From an uncultured Bacteroides sp. (GTDB taxonomy: Bacteria > Bacteroidota > Bacteroidia > Bacteroidales > Bacteroidaceae): a stretch of 36,003 nt of DNA. A model generated the notes under the pieces. The model searched no databases. It was given only the letters and a program-made list of their open reading frames with translations, and was not told the origin of the DNA. Below, in pieces: positions 16,703 through 23,172 of the stretch (within the stretch, counting starts at the first letter, position 1; each line of letters starts with the position of its first letter). Both the position numbers and the translations under genes were made by a program. The stretch is taken from positions 1 to 36,003 of the forward strand of contig CAMTPH010000021.1 of the NCBI GenBank assembly GCA_947074345.1, written 5' to 3'.

Positions 16703-16766
16703 GATAACTGTTAACTATTATCAGGTGAAATGTATATAAGTAGGGCGATAACTATTAACAGTTATC
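16703..16766 (+). repeat. 64-bp element, copy 1: two 20-bp near-palindromes 44 bp apart
   Basis: Box A GATAACTGTTAACTATTATC (16703-16722) and box B GATAACTATTAACAGTTATC (16747-16766) are separated by 24 bases. The whole unit matches the reverse complement of 28206-28269 at 52 of 64 positions (20/20, 14/24, 18/20). Box B also forms the core of the clpB terminator stem. Confidence 0.85.
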
Positions 16767-16777
16767 GCCCTACTTAT
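16736..16777 (+). terminator. Terminator of clpB
   Basis: Perfect 18-bp stem around loop ATTAAC: ATAAGTAGGGCGATAACT pairs with AGTTATCGCCCTACTTAT. It is a strong hairpin about 80 bases after the stop codon, followed by GTTATATATG, so only a weak U-tract. Confidence 0.8.
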
Positions 16778-16798
16778 GTTATATATGATACTAAAATC

Positions 16799-16834
16799 AA
16801 TAGGGCCACATAGATGAATCTATATGGCCCTATT
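16799..16834 (-). terminator. Terminator of the nusB-to-DUF5606 cluster
   Basis: AATAGGGCCA / TGGCCCTATT outer stem (10 bp), one C-A mismatch, then ATAGA/TCTAT with a TGAA loop. Read on the minus strand it is followed by GATTTTAG. It lies 25 bases beyond the DUF5606 stop codon. Confidence 0.85.
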
Positions 16835-16858
16835 GTTATCTATTAATGTAATATCTTA

Positions 16859-17290
16859 TTATTCAGCAGCTTCAGCAGCTTCTTCTTCAGATGCTTCTTC
16901 AGCGAAATCAGCTAAATCGTTTGCAACCAAGATATTGTACCATTGAATCAATTTCTTGATATCAGTTACATATACACGGTCACGGTCGAAGTTAGGCAAT
17001 ACTTCAGCCATGAAAGCACGAAGTTCTTCTGGTTTTGCTTTTTTAGTATCGATTTCAACAGCAGCACCGTTTTCTTTAGTTTTGATTGATTCGAATACTT
17101 CACGCAAAGGCACTTCTTCATCATCAGTATACATAGCGATATCTGCTAATGAGATGATTTTCTCGTTACCGTAAGCTGGGAAACGTTTTTTAGTTGCATC
17201 GATTGCTTCAACAATCAACATATTTTTTCCTTGTGAAACAAGTTTATATAATCCCGGTTTACCCGAAATAGACAAAATAGTCTTCAACAT
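16859..17290 (-). CDS. DUF5606 domain protein
   Basis: Small soluble protein, 143 aa, of a Bacteroidota-specific family of unknown function. The N-terminal part (MLKTILSISGKPGLYKLVSQ, GKNMLIVEAID, KRFPAYGNEKIISLADIAMY) looks like a small beta-barrel. A helical region follows with LRAFMAEVLPNFDRDRVYVT and DIKKLIQWYNILV, and then a low-complexity acidic tail EEASEEEAAEAAE. It is the last gene of the coaE cluster, 25 bases downstream of coaE, and precedes a strong terminator. No catalytic residues were recognised. Confidence 0.9.
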   Translation of the reverse strand: MLKTILSISGKPGLYKLVSQGKNMLIVEAIDATKKRFPAYGNEKIISLADIAMYTDDEEVPLREVFESIKTKENGAAVEIDTKKAKPEELRAFMAEVLPNFDRDRVYVTDIKKLIQWYNILVANDLADFAEEASEEEAAEAAE

Positions 17291-17315
17291 GGTATATTTC
17301 TTTTATATTAATAAT

Positions 17316-17930
17316 TTATTTTTTTGCAGGGCAAAGGTAGCGATTATTTTGAGATAGAGAAGAAATTAACTCTAAAACCTGTGGTATTAACGGTATTTCA
17401 CCATCGTTTAGAATCGTATAGTGAGCATGTAGTTTCTTCTCTTCATCACTCATTTGAGCTTCAATGCGTTTGCGTATTAACTCTTCAGACACGTTATCAC
17501 GAGCCATTGCACGCTTCAAACGCACATCAACCGGCGCATATACCATCACAATATGATCGACTGTATCGGCAAAACCTGACTCTACAAGTATTGCAGACTC
17601 CATAGCAATGATAGGACAAGACGAATGGTTCATGGCCCATTGTTTAAAATCGTCTTTTACTACAGGATGTATGATTTGATTAATGCGAGTTGCGTTTTCT
17701 GCATTAGCAAATAGATAGGAAGCAAGAAGTGGCTTGTTTAACTCACCATTGTTATAAATCTCTGCACCAAGCAAACTAGAAAGTTTCTCTTGAATATCAG
17801 GATGAGTTAAAGTAAGCATCTTAGCTCTATCATCAGAAATATATACAGGGATATTTAAAACCTCCAATAGTTTGGATACAACACTCTTACCAGAACCTAT
17901 GCCTCCGGTAATACCTAATTTAATATTCAT
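17316..17930 (-). CDS. coaE: Dephospho-CoA kinase
   Basis: Last enzyme of coenzyme A synthesis: phosphorylates the ribose 3'-OH of dephospho-CoA with ATP. The protein is 204 aa, usual length. The P-loop GGIGSGKS is at residues 9-16. Substrate-binding segments include VYISDDRAKML, HPVVKDDFKQW and the lid region RLKRAMARDNVSEELIRKRI. It overlaps the upstream ybbR-like gene by 11 bases, so its translation is probably coupled to it. Confidence 0.96.
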   Translation of the reverse strand: MNIKLGITGGIGSGKSVVSKLLEVLNIPVYISDDRAKMLTLTHPDIQEKLSSLLGAEIYNNGELNKPLLASYLFANAENATRINQIIHPVVKDDFKQWAMNHSSCPIIAMESAILVESGFADTVDHIVMVYAPVDVRLKRAMARDNVSEELIRKRIEAQMSDEEKKLHAHYTILNDGEIPLIPQVLELISSLSQNNRYLCPAKK

Positions 17931-18936
17931 TAATCAAAGAATTTTGTTCTATTAAGAAGTCTACTTGATCGGGGATTATTCTAATTTGCTTAACTCCTAG
18001 TGGCGCTTCTTCAAGAGTAACCAAGCATTTATCTGATTTACTTTTTAGCAATTCATTGTACGATACTGCTACCAGAAAATCGCTAGCTGTTATATCTTTA
18101 AATCGAGCCATCCCTATTTGAAATGTTATCTGCACCTTAGAAGGGAAAGTTCTTAGAATCTTGTCTGATGGAAAATCAAGACCAACAATGGGCACTTCTA
18201 CAGTTTTCTCTGTATAAACATCGGTCAGCAAAGTACATTTCACAATGGAAGGAGTAAATTTGGCCCCTTTCACTTTTGCTAAATCTACAGCTCTAACCAA
18301 AGTGTCAGACACATTGGTATATTGTACATAATTGGTGTAAGCAGCAGTGATTGTATCTAAAATAGAAACTGGCGCATAAACCATCACCGAGTCGGGAGAG
18401 AATATAGTATCTGATATATAATATTGACGAGCAGGCGTCAATCGTCCTCGCAGTTTTATAGGTACTATCTTTGATTTTCCTTTTGAATAAATGTAATCTA
18501 TTGTATCGGGAAAGACAGACACTAAACGCGACGAAACATTTAATTGATTCATCACTTTACGCTCAATATCAGAAGAGCGCACTTTAACATGATTGTCCTT
18601 TACGGGATCTTCATTAAAATCGATAGCTATTGGAGTAAAGCTACGTTTTAATAAATAATTAAATAGCACTGTTCCCCTATCCTTCACCACTACATCAACA
18701 GTTGCAGGTAGTTCAGAAGTGATAACCACATTTTCGGGAACATCCTTTAAACGAATAGGAATAGATAATTCGGTTTCGTACTCGTTATCTAATGTTTGAA
18801 GTAACCAAAACCCTGATGCAATGAGCACAAAACACAAAAAGATTAAAAACTCTCTGCTCTTTGGACTGAGCAGAAAGTTCTTAATCTTTCTAGAAAACTT
18901 CAAATAAAGATGTCTGGCATTGTTACGTTTTAACAT
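17920..18936 (-). CDS. YbbR-like domain protein (CdaR-type)
   Basis: Membrane-anchored protein, 338 aa. A short basic cytoplasmic N-terminus leads into one transmembrane helix (FLIFLCFVLIASGFWLLQTL, about residues 34-53). The rest is outside the membrane and built of YbbR-like beta domains, visible as repeating segments such as SIPIRLKDVPENVVITSELP, IVPIKLRGRLTPARQYYISD and VEVPIVGLDFPSDKILRTFP. In Firmicutes the YbbR protein CdaR modulates the diadenylate cyclase CdaA; here no cyclase gene is adjacent, so that role is not shown. It overlaps coaE by 11 bases and follows yajC by 15 bases. Confidence 0.88.
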   Translation of the reverse strand: MLKRNNARHLYLKFSRKIKNFLLSPKSREFLIFLCFVLIASGFWLLQTLDNEYETELSIPIRLKDVPENVVITSELPATVDVVVKDRGTVLFNYLLKRSFTPIAIDFNEDPVKDNHVKVRSSDIERKVMNQLNVSSRLVSVFPDTIDYIYSKGKSKIVPIKLRGRLTPARQYYISDTIFSPDSVMVYAPVSILDTITAAYTNYVQYTNVSDTLVRAVDLAKVKGAKFTPSIVKCTLLTDVYTEKTVEVPIVGLDFPSDKILRTFPSKVQITFQIGMARFKDITASDFLVAVSYNELLKSKSDKCLVTLEEAPLGVKQIRIIPDQVDFLIEQNSLINEY

Positions 18937-18951
18937 CTTACTGAACTTTAA

Positions 18952-19278
18952 TTATTTTGGTTGCTGCGCAGCTGACGTAGCATCTGCGAAAATAGAATTC
19001 TTGTCGATAGTAATCTTAACGTTGTTTGCAATCTCAAGAACTACTGAGTCATCAGCAATCTCTTTAATAACACCGTGAATACCACCAGCAGTAATCACTT
19101 TTTGATTTACTTGAAGTGATTTTCTAAAATTAGCAATTTGTTTTTGTTTCTTGTTTTGTGGACGAATCATGAAAAAATACATGATAACAAACATACCAAT
19201 TAACATGATCCACAATAAACTTCCATTCTGTGCAGGAGCCGGAGCTTGCAATAATACTGTTACTAAGTTCATAAACAT
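18952..19278 (-). CDS. yajC: Preprotein translocase auxiliary subunit YajC
   Basis: Small inner-membrane protein of the SecDF-YajC complex, 108 aa. One transmembrane helix (LLWIMLIGMFVIMYFFMI, about 23-40) is followed by the family signature RPQNKKQKQIANFRKSLQVN, then GGIHGVIKEIADDSVVLEIA and a basic/polar cytoplasmic domain. It lies 42 bases downstream of nusB and 15 bases upstream of the ybbR-like gene, a common Bacteroidales order. Confidence 0.95.
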   Translation of the reverse strand: MFMNLVTVLLQAPAPAQNGSLLWIMLIGMFVIMYFFMIRPQNKKQKQIANFRKSLQVNQKVITAGGIHGVIKEIADDSVVLEIANNVKITIDKNSIFADATSAAQQPK

Positions 19279-19320
19279 TCGATTTTTTAATTGTTTGACT
19301 TATATAAAGGAATAAACAAA

Positions 19321-20244
19321 TTATTTATTTAGTTTACCCTCTTTCTTCAATTGGTTAACTATACCATCTAACGTTCCATTTATGAAACTACCGCTTTTTA
19401 TAGTACTATAAAGTTTAGCGATATCTACATATTCATTCAACGAAACATTAACTGGAATATTTGGGAAACTCAAAATCTCAGCAAGTGCAATCTGCATAAT
19501 GATAACATCCATAAATGCAACACGATCGAACTCCCAATTCTTCACGTTATCACTAATTAAATGACGATAATATTCAGCATTTAAAATAGTACGACGGAAT
19601 AATCGACGAGCAAACTCTTGATCTTCTTCATCTTTAAATTCTGGTAATAAAGGTTGTTTAGAACCTTGCTCTTCTTCAAAACGCTTAATCGTTTTAAGAA
19701 CAAATGTATCAACAATCTCTTTATCATCATTCCAATAAAGACTTTGATCTTCTAAAACTTGGTCTAAAGCATCATTATTAAAAATGAAGTTTTTGTAAAC
19801 CTTTCTCCAAAACTCCTTATCAGCAGCATACGAGTTGTCTTCTGAAGACATATACTCTTTATACAAATCTGAAGCAGCGATTTTATCAAATAACTCTTTG
19901 ATAAAGTCTTGATCATTGTCCCAAGTACGTTTTTGATTATTGATAAATTCAAGTAGTTGAGAATTTACTTCTAATTGAGCGATGAATTTGTTTTCAACAA
20001 ATTTCATGTTTGGATGCAACTCATCTTTAGTAGGCTGTAGTTTACCCTTTGCAGCGTCTATACGTTTACGCGCATATTCCGTCAAAGCAACCATAAGCAT
20101 CAAAAGATAGTTATAAAGATCGTATGCTTTTGAAAGGCTAAAGAACAACTCTTTTTCCGCTGAATCCAAGTTTTTACTTCCATTCTGATAGTAAGCATAT
20201 ACTATCTGTATGATTTTTAGACGAATAAGAACTCTGTTAATCAT
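19321..20244 (-). CDS. nusB: Transcription antitermination factor NusB (long Bacteroidota form)
   Basis: RNA-binding factor that joins NusE/S10 on boxA for antitermination of rRNA transcripts. The NusB helical core lies at the C-terminus (about 195-305: RRLFRRTILNAEYYRHLISD, VAFMDVIIMQIALAEILSFP, VNVSLNEYVDIAKLYS, then SGSFINGTLDGIVNQLKKEG). The N-terminal two-thirds is an extra helical region, the reason the protein is about twice the E. coli length. I start it at the ATG at 20244 (MINRVLIRLKIIQIVYAYYQ); a TTG at 20262 would add only six residues. A full -7 box lies 34 bases upstream. First gene of the nusB-yajC-ybbR-coaE-DUF5606 run. Confidence 0.93.
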   Translation of the reverse strand: MINRVLIRLKIIQIVYAYYQNGSKNLDSAEKELFFSLSKAYDLYNYLLMLMVALTEYARKRIDAAKGKLQPTKDELHPNMKFVENKFIAQLEVNSQLLEFINNQKRTWDNDQDFIKELFDKIAASDLYKEYMSSEDNSYAADKEFWRKVYKNFIFNNDALDQVLEDQSLYWNDDKEIVDTFVLKTIKRFEEEQGSKQPLLPEFKDEEDQEFARRLFRRTILNAEYYRHLISDNVKNWEFDRVAFMDVIIMQIALAEILSFPNIPVNVSLNEYVDIAKLYSTIKSGSFINGTLDGIVNQLKKEGKLNK

Positions 20245-20277
20245 AAATCTTTTAAAATACAATTATTATATGAATTG

Positions 20278-20285
20278 CAAAAGTA
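20278..20285 (-). promoter_or_regulatory. -7 box of the nusB operon
   Basis: On the minus strand the sequence is TACTTTTG, a full TAnnTTTG match placed 34 bases before the ATG. The predicted transcription start is near 20270, which would exclude the TTG start at 20262 from a leadered message. Confidence 0.6.
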
Positions 20286-20423
20286 GCGATTTTTAATGAG
20301 TAAACATAAATAAATGGCTTTTTTTTATATTGCTTTTCATTCTCTTTACGTTTTTCTTGGGTGATTAAAAAAAATAAATCAAATTTGAAGCCAAAATAAA
20401 GTATACTTAGAGGAAAACTCATT

Positions 20424-20786
20424 ATGGAAGATATTAAAAAGAAAACTGGAACAGACATGAATGATAAAGAGATTGTATTCTCTAAATCTATCAAAGCAGG
20501 CAAACGCATATACTACCTTGACGTTAAGAAAAACAGAAAGGATGAAATGTTTTTAGCAATAACAGAAAGCAAAAAAATAATAAGTGGCGAAGGAGACAAC
20601 GCACAAGTTAGCTTCGAAAAACATAAAATATTCTTATATAAAGAGGATTTTGAAAAGTTTTCTAATGGTTTAGCTCAAGCAATTGACTTTATTAATGGCA
20701 AACAACCTAATCCAATTCAAGAAGCTACAACTGTCGATAATCAAGAAAATGATGGCGAAATCAAGATAGATATTGATTTTGAGTAA
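20424..20786 (+). CDS. PUR-family DNA/RNA-binding protein (DUF3276)
   Basis: Small nucleic-acid-binding protein, 120 aa, of the bacterial PUR-alpha-like family (DUF3276). The single PUR repeat runs from about residue 14 to 95: EIVFSKSIKAGKRIYYLDVK, DEMFLAITESKK, SFEKHKIFLYKEDFEKFSNG and LAQAIDFIN. The C-terminal tail is acidic (DNQENDGEIKIDIDFE). In Borrelia the related EbfC-independent PUR protein BpuR binds DNA and RNA and acts as a regulator; in Bacteroidota the targets are unknown. The gene stands alone, divergent from nusB; the promoter of rplY begins right after its stop codon. Confidence 0.88.
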   Translation: MEDIKKKTGTDMNDKEIVFSKSIKAGKRIYYLDVKKNRKDEMFLAITESKKIISGEGDNAQVSFEKHKIFLYKEDFEKFSNGLAQAIDFINGKQPNPIQEATTVDNQENDGEIKIDIDFE

Positions 20787-20793
20787 GTAATAT

Positions 20794-20824
20794 TTTGATA
20801 TTTCAGAAAGAAAGCATAATTTTG
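20794..20824 (+). promoter_or_regulatory. Complete Bacteroidetes promoter of rplY
   Basis: TTTG (20794-20797), a 19-base spacer, then TAATTTTG (20817-20824): the consensus TTTG-N19-TAnnTTTG. It is the best-formed promoter in the window. The expected start is near 20830, leaving a leader of about 90 bases. Confidence 0.8.
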
Positions 20825-20870
20825 CACCGCTTTTTGCACATCGGGCGGACTTCCGCAGCGTGTGATGGTG
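20825..20870 (+). ncRNA. Structured 5' leader of rplY, candidate cis-regulatory RNA
   Basis: A GC-rich island in an AT-rich region that can fold into nested helices: CACC/GGTG outermost (20825-20828 with 20867-20870), CACA/TGTG (20837-20840 with 20861-20864), and GCGG/CCGC with an ACTT tetraloop (20845-20848 with 20853-20856), with internal loops between. It follows the promoter directly. The folding is by eye. Autoregulation by L25 is inference, and I recognise no named RNA family. Confidence 0.45.
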
Positions 20871-20920
20871 AATTAAGCAAAACAATTACTTAATTTAGAG
20901 TAACACAAAAAATTAAAAAA

Positions 20921-21514
20921 ATGAGATCAATTGAAGTAAAAGGAACTGCAAGAACAATTGCAGAACGCTCTTCTGAACAAGCTAGAGCTTTGAAAGAAAT
21001 CCGTAAAGACGGTGGTGTACCATGTGTATTGTATGGAGGTGAAGAAGTTGTTCACTTTACTGTACCAGCAGAAGGTTTGCGTAACTTAGTTTTCACTCCT
21101 CACATCTACGTAGTTAATCTTTCAGTAGACGGTAAAGAAGTAAAAGCTATCATGAAAGATATTCAATTTCACCCAGTGAAAGACACTATCATTCACGTTG
21201 ACTTTTTCCAAATCAACGAAACTACTCCTATCGTAATGGAAGTTCCAGTACAACTAGAAGGTTTAGCAGAAGGTGTTAAAGCAGGGGGTAAATTGGTTCT
21301 ACAAAGCCGTAAGTTGAAAGTTAAAGCATTATATACAATCATTCCTGAGAAATTGACTGTAAATGTTGCTCACTTAGGTCTTGGTAAAACAGTTCAAGTA
21401 GGCGAATTAAGCTTCGAAGGTCTTGAATTATTGAATTCTAAAGACGCCGTAGTATGTGCAGTTAAGTTGACTCGTGCCGCAAGAGGTGCAGCAGCTGCAG
21501 CAGCAGGAAAATAA
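20921..21514 (+). CDS. rplY: 50S ribosomal protein L25 (CTC form)
   Basis: Ribosomal protein that binds 5S rRNA; 197 aa, the long general-stress (CTC) form with two domains. The N-terminal 5S-binding beta-barrel includes VKGTARTIAERSSEQARALK, the motif EIRKDGGVPCVLYGGEEVVH and IMKDIQFHPVKDTIIHVDFF. The C-terminal domain (about 95-190) includes VPVQLEGLAEGVKAGGKLVL and ends in an alanine-rich tail. It is transcribed from its own strong promoter with a structured leader and ends at a terminator, so it is monocistronic or only partly linked to pth, which is 105 bases downstream. Confidence 0.97.
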   Translation: MRSIEVKGTARTIAERSSEQARALKEIRKDGGVPCVLYGGEEVVHFTVPAEGLRNLVFTPHIYVVNLSVDGKEVKAIMKDIQFHPVKDTIIHVDFFQINETTPIVMEVPVQLEGLAEGVKAGGKLVLQSRKLKVKALYTIIPEKLTVNVAHLGLGKTVQVGELSFEGLELLNSKDAVVCAVKLTRAARGAAAAAAGK

Positions 21515-21545
21515 TCTTACTGTTAAGATATACAAACATATCATT

Positions 21546-21590
21546 GAAACGCAGATTACCACAGACAAGTTCTGTGTTAGTCTGCGTTTC
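21546..21590 (+). terminator. Terminator of rplY
   Basis: Arms 21546-21565 and 21571-21590 pair at 18 of 20 positions (GAAACGCAGA... with ...TCTGCGTTTC, inner CACAGA/TCTGTG). A 5-base loop closes the stem, and TTTATTC follows. Confidence 0.85.
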
Positions 21591-21619
21591 TTTATTCATT
21601 TCAATTACATATTATTTAT

Positions 21620-22183
21620 ATGAAATACCTGATTGTTGGATTAGGAAACATTGGTCCTGAATACCGAGATACAAGACATAATATCGGATTTATGGTGGTC
21701 GATAAACTAGCGAAGCTAAATAACGTACCATTTTCTAGTGGTCGATATGGATCAACTGCTACATTTTCTTTAAAAGGACATCAGATTATTTTGCTCAAGC
21801 CATCTACCTTTATGAACCTTAGTGGATTGGCAGTACGCTATTGGATGCAACAAGAAAAGATTCCTTTGGAGAATGTATTGATTGTTGTAGACGACTTAGC
21901 TCTACCATTTGGCGTTCTTCGTTTGAAGCCTCAAGGAAGCGATGCCGGACACAACGGCTTGAAGCATATTGCTACTACCCTAGCCACACAAACCTACAAT
22001 CGTTTGCGCTTTGGTATTGGCAATGATTATCCTAGAGGTCGCCAAGTAGAGTATGTACTCGGACAATTTACAGATGAAGATTGGACTACAATGGATGAGC
22101 GTTTAGAGATGGCTTGCGATATTATCAGAAGTTTCTGTTTAGCAGGCATGAATATTACAATGAACCAGTACAATAAGAAATAA
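21620..22183 (+). CDS. pth: Peptidyl-tRNA hydrolase
   Basis: Cytoplasmic enzyme that frees tRNA from stalled peptidyl-tRNA; 187 aa, usual length. The active-site signature [19 protein letters not shown] holds Asn10 and the catalytic His20. [34 protein letters not shown] and [14 protein letters not shown] supply the other conserved residues, followed by [13 protein letters not shown]. The next gene starts six bases after its stop codon, so the two form an operon of translation-rescue functions. Confidence 0.97.
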   Translation: MKYLIVGLGNIGPEYRDTRHNIGFMVVDKLAKLNNVPFSSGRYGSTATFSLKGHQIILLKPSTFMNLSGLAVRYWMQQEKIPLENVLIVVDDLALPFGVLRLKPQGSDAGHNGLKHIATTLATQTYNRLRFGIGNDYPRGRQVEYVLGQFTDEDWTTMDERLEMACDIIRSFCLAGMNITMNQYNKK

Positions 22184-22189
22184 AATATT

Positions 22190-22612
22190 ATGGCTGAAGC
22201 TAGAATTGATAAATGGTTATGGGCAGCACGTATCTTTAAGACTCGCACAATTGCTGCAGAAGCTTGCAAGAAAGGGAGAGTGAGCATAAACGGCTCATTT
22301 ATTAAAGCTTCACGTATGATAAAAGTAGGTGATGTAATACAAGTTAAGAAATCACCTATCACTTATTCTTTTAAAGTATTACAAACAATAGAGAGAAGAG
22401 TTGGTGCTAAGTTAGTACCCGAAGTAATGGAAAATGTTACCACTCCCGATCAATACGAATTGTTGGAGATGAGTAAAATCAGTGGTTTCATTGATAGAGC
22501 TCGCGGAACTGGCCGCCCTACTAAAAAGGACAGAAGAAGCATAGAGGAATTTACTGCTCCAGAGTTTATGTCCGATTTTGACTTTGATTCAATCGACGAA
22601 GATGATGAATAA
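22190..22612 (+). CDS. S4-domain RNA-binding protein (Hsp15/RqcP-like)
   Basis: Small RNA-binding protein, 140 aa. The S4 domain covers about residues 4-60: ARIDKWLWAARIFKTRTIAA, ACKKGRVSINGSFIKAS and MIKVGDVIQV. The basic C-terminal region (RARGTGRPTKKDRRSIEEF) and the acidic tail (DFDFDSIDEDDE) are typical of this group. In E. coli Hsp15 (HslR) binds 50S subunits carrying a nascent chain, and in Bacillus RqcP aids tailing of stalled peptides. Its position six bases after pth, which also rescues peptidyl-tRNA, fits a ribosome-rescue role. This is inference from context. Confidence 0.9.
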   Translation: MAEARIDKWLWAARIFKTRTIAAEACKKGRVSINGSFIKASRMIKVGDVIQVKKSPITYSFKVLQTIERRVGAKLVPEVMENVTTPDQYELLEMSKISGFIDRARGTGRPTKKDRRSIEEFTAPEFMSDFDFDSIDEDDE

Positions 22613-22617
22613 AAAAT

Positions 22618-22649
22618 AAGCTGACACTTAATGGATAAGATGTCAGCTT
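22618..22649 (+). terminator. Terminator of the pth operon
   Basis: Nine-bp stem AAGCTGACA / TGTCAGCTT with a 14-base loop, followed by TATTTTTATAT. It sits five bases after the S4-protein stop codon and can also serve the convergent HIT gene. Confidence 0.85.
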
Positions 22650-22677
22650 TATTTTTATATCGTAAGCAATGCAAATA

Positions 22678-23103
22678 TTAAAGATTTGCTTTGATTGCGT
22701 CAATAATCTTTTGATAACCTAGTTCAGTCAAATGTACTTTTCCTGGGTTCATTTGGAATGTACCACCATAATCAGGACCATTCACATATTTAGGAACAAG
22801 GTGAAAGTGTAAGTGAGAAAGTTTATCAGAGTATGCACCATAGTTAATCTTTTCAGGATTAAATGCTTTTTGCATAGCACGAGTTACATGTACAACGTCA
22901 GCCATAAATGCGTTACGTTCTTCATCACTCAATTCATTTAAGTCATTCACATGGTCTTTGTAAGCCACTAGGCAACGACCGTGATAAGTTTGTTCTTTAA
23001 ATAAGAAAAGACGCGAAACACCCAATTGAGCAACTTCAATCATTATATTGTGCAATGCATCATTGTTTTGACAGTATATACAGTCTTTTGGATCACTTTT
23101 CAT
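22678..23103 (-). CDS. HIT-family nucleotide hydrolase
   Basis: Histidine-triad protein, 141 aa, of the Hint type, which hydrolyses AMP-linked phosphoramidates or related nucleotides. The triad HLHFH (His97, His99, His101) within SHLHFHLVPKY is the active site. An N-terminal CxxC (Cys8, Cys11) suggests a structural zinc with later ligands. HGRCLVAYKDHVNDLNELSD is the conserved substrate-side strand. It lies 70 bases downstream of the antiporter gene and has its own possible -7 box (TATTTTTG on the minus strand, 23135-23142), so it may be read alone or with the antiporter. The physiological substrate is unknown. Confidence 0.93.
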   Translation of the reverse strand: MKSDPKDCIYCQNNDALHNIMIEVAQLGVSRLFLFKEQTYHGRCLVAYKDHVNDLNELSDEERNAFMADVVHVTRAMQKAFNPEKINYGAYSDKLSHLHFHLVPKYVNGPDYGGTFQMNPGKVHLTELGYQKIIDAIKANL

Positions 23104-23172
23104 GATTTCGATATATTAAATATTTATTTTTCTACAAAAATAACCAAAAGTTTATCTTATTATGTAGACTTT

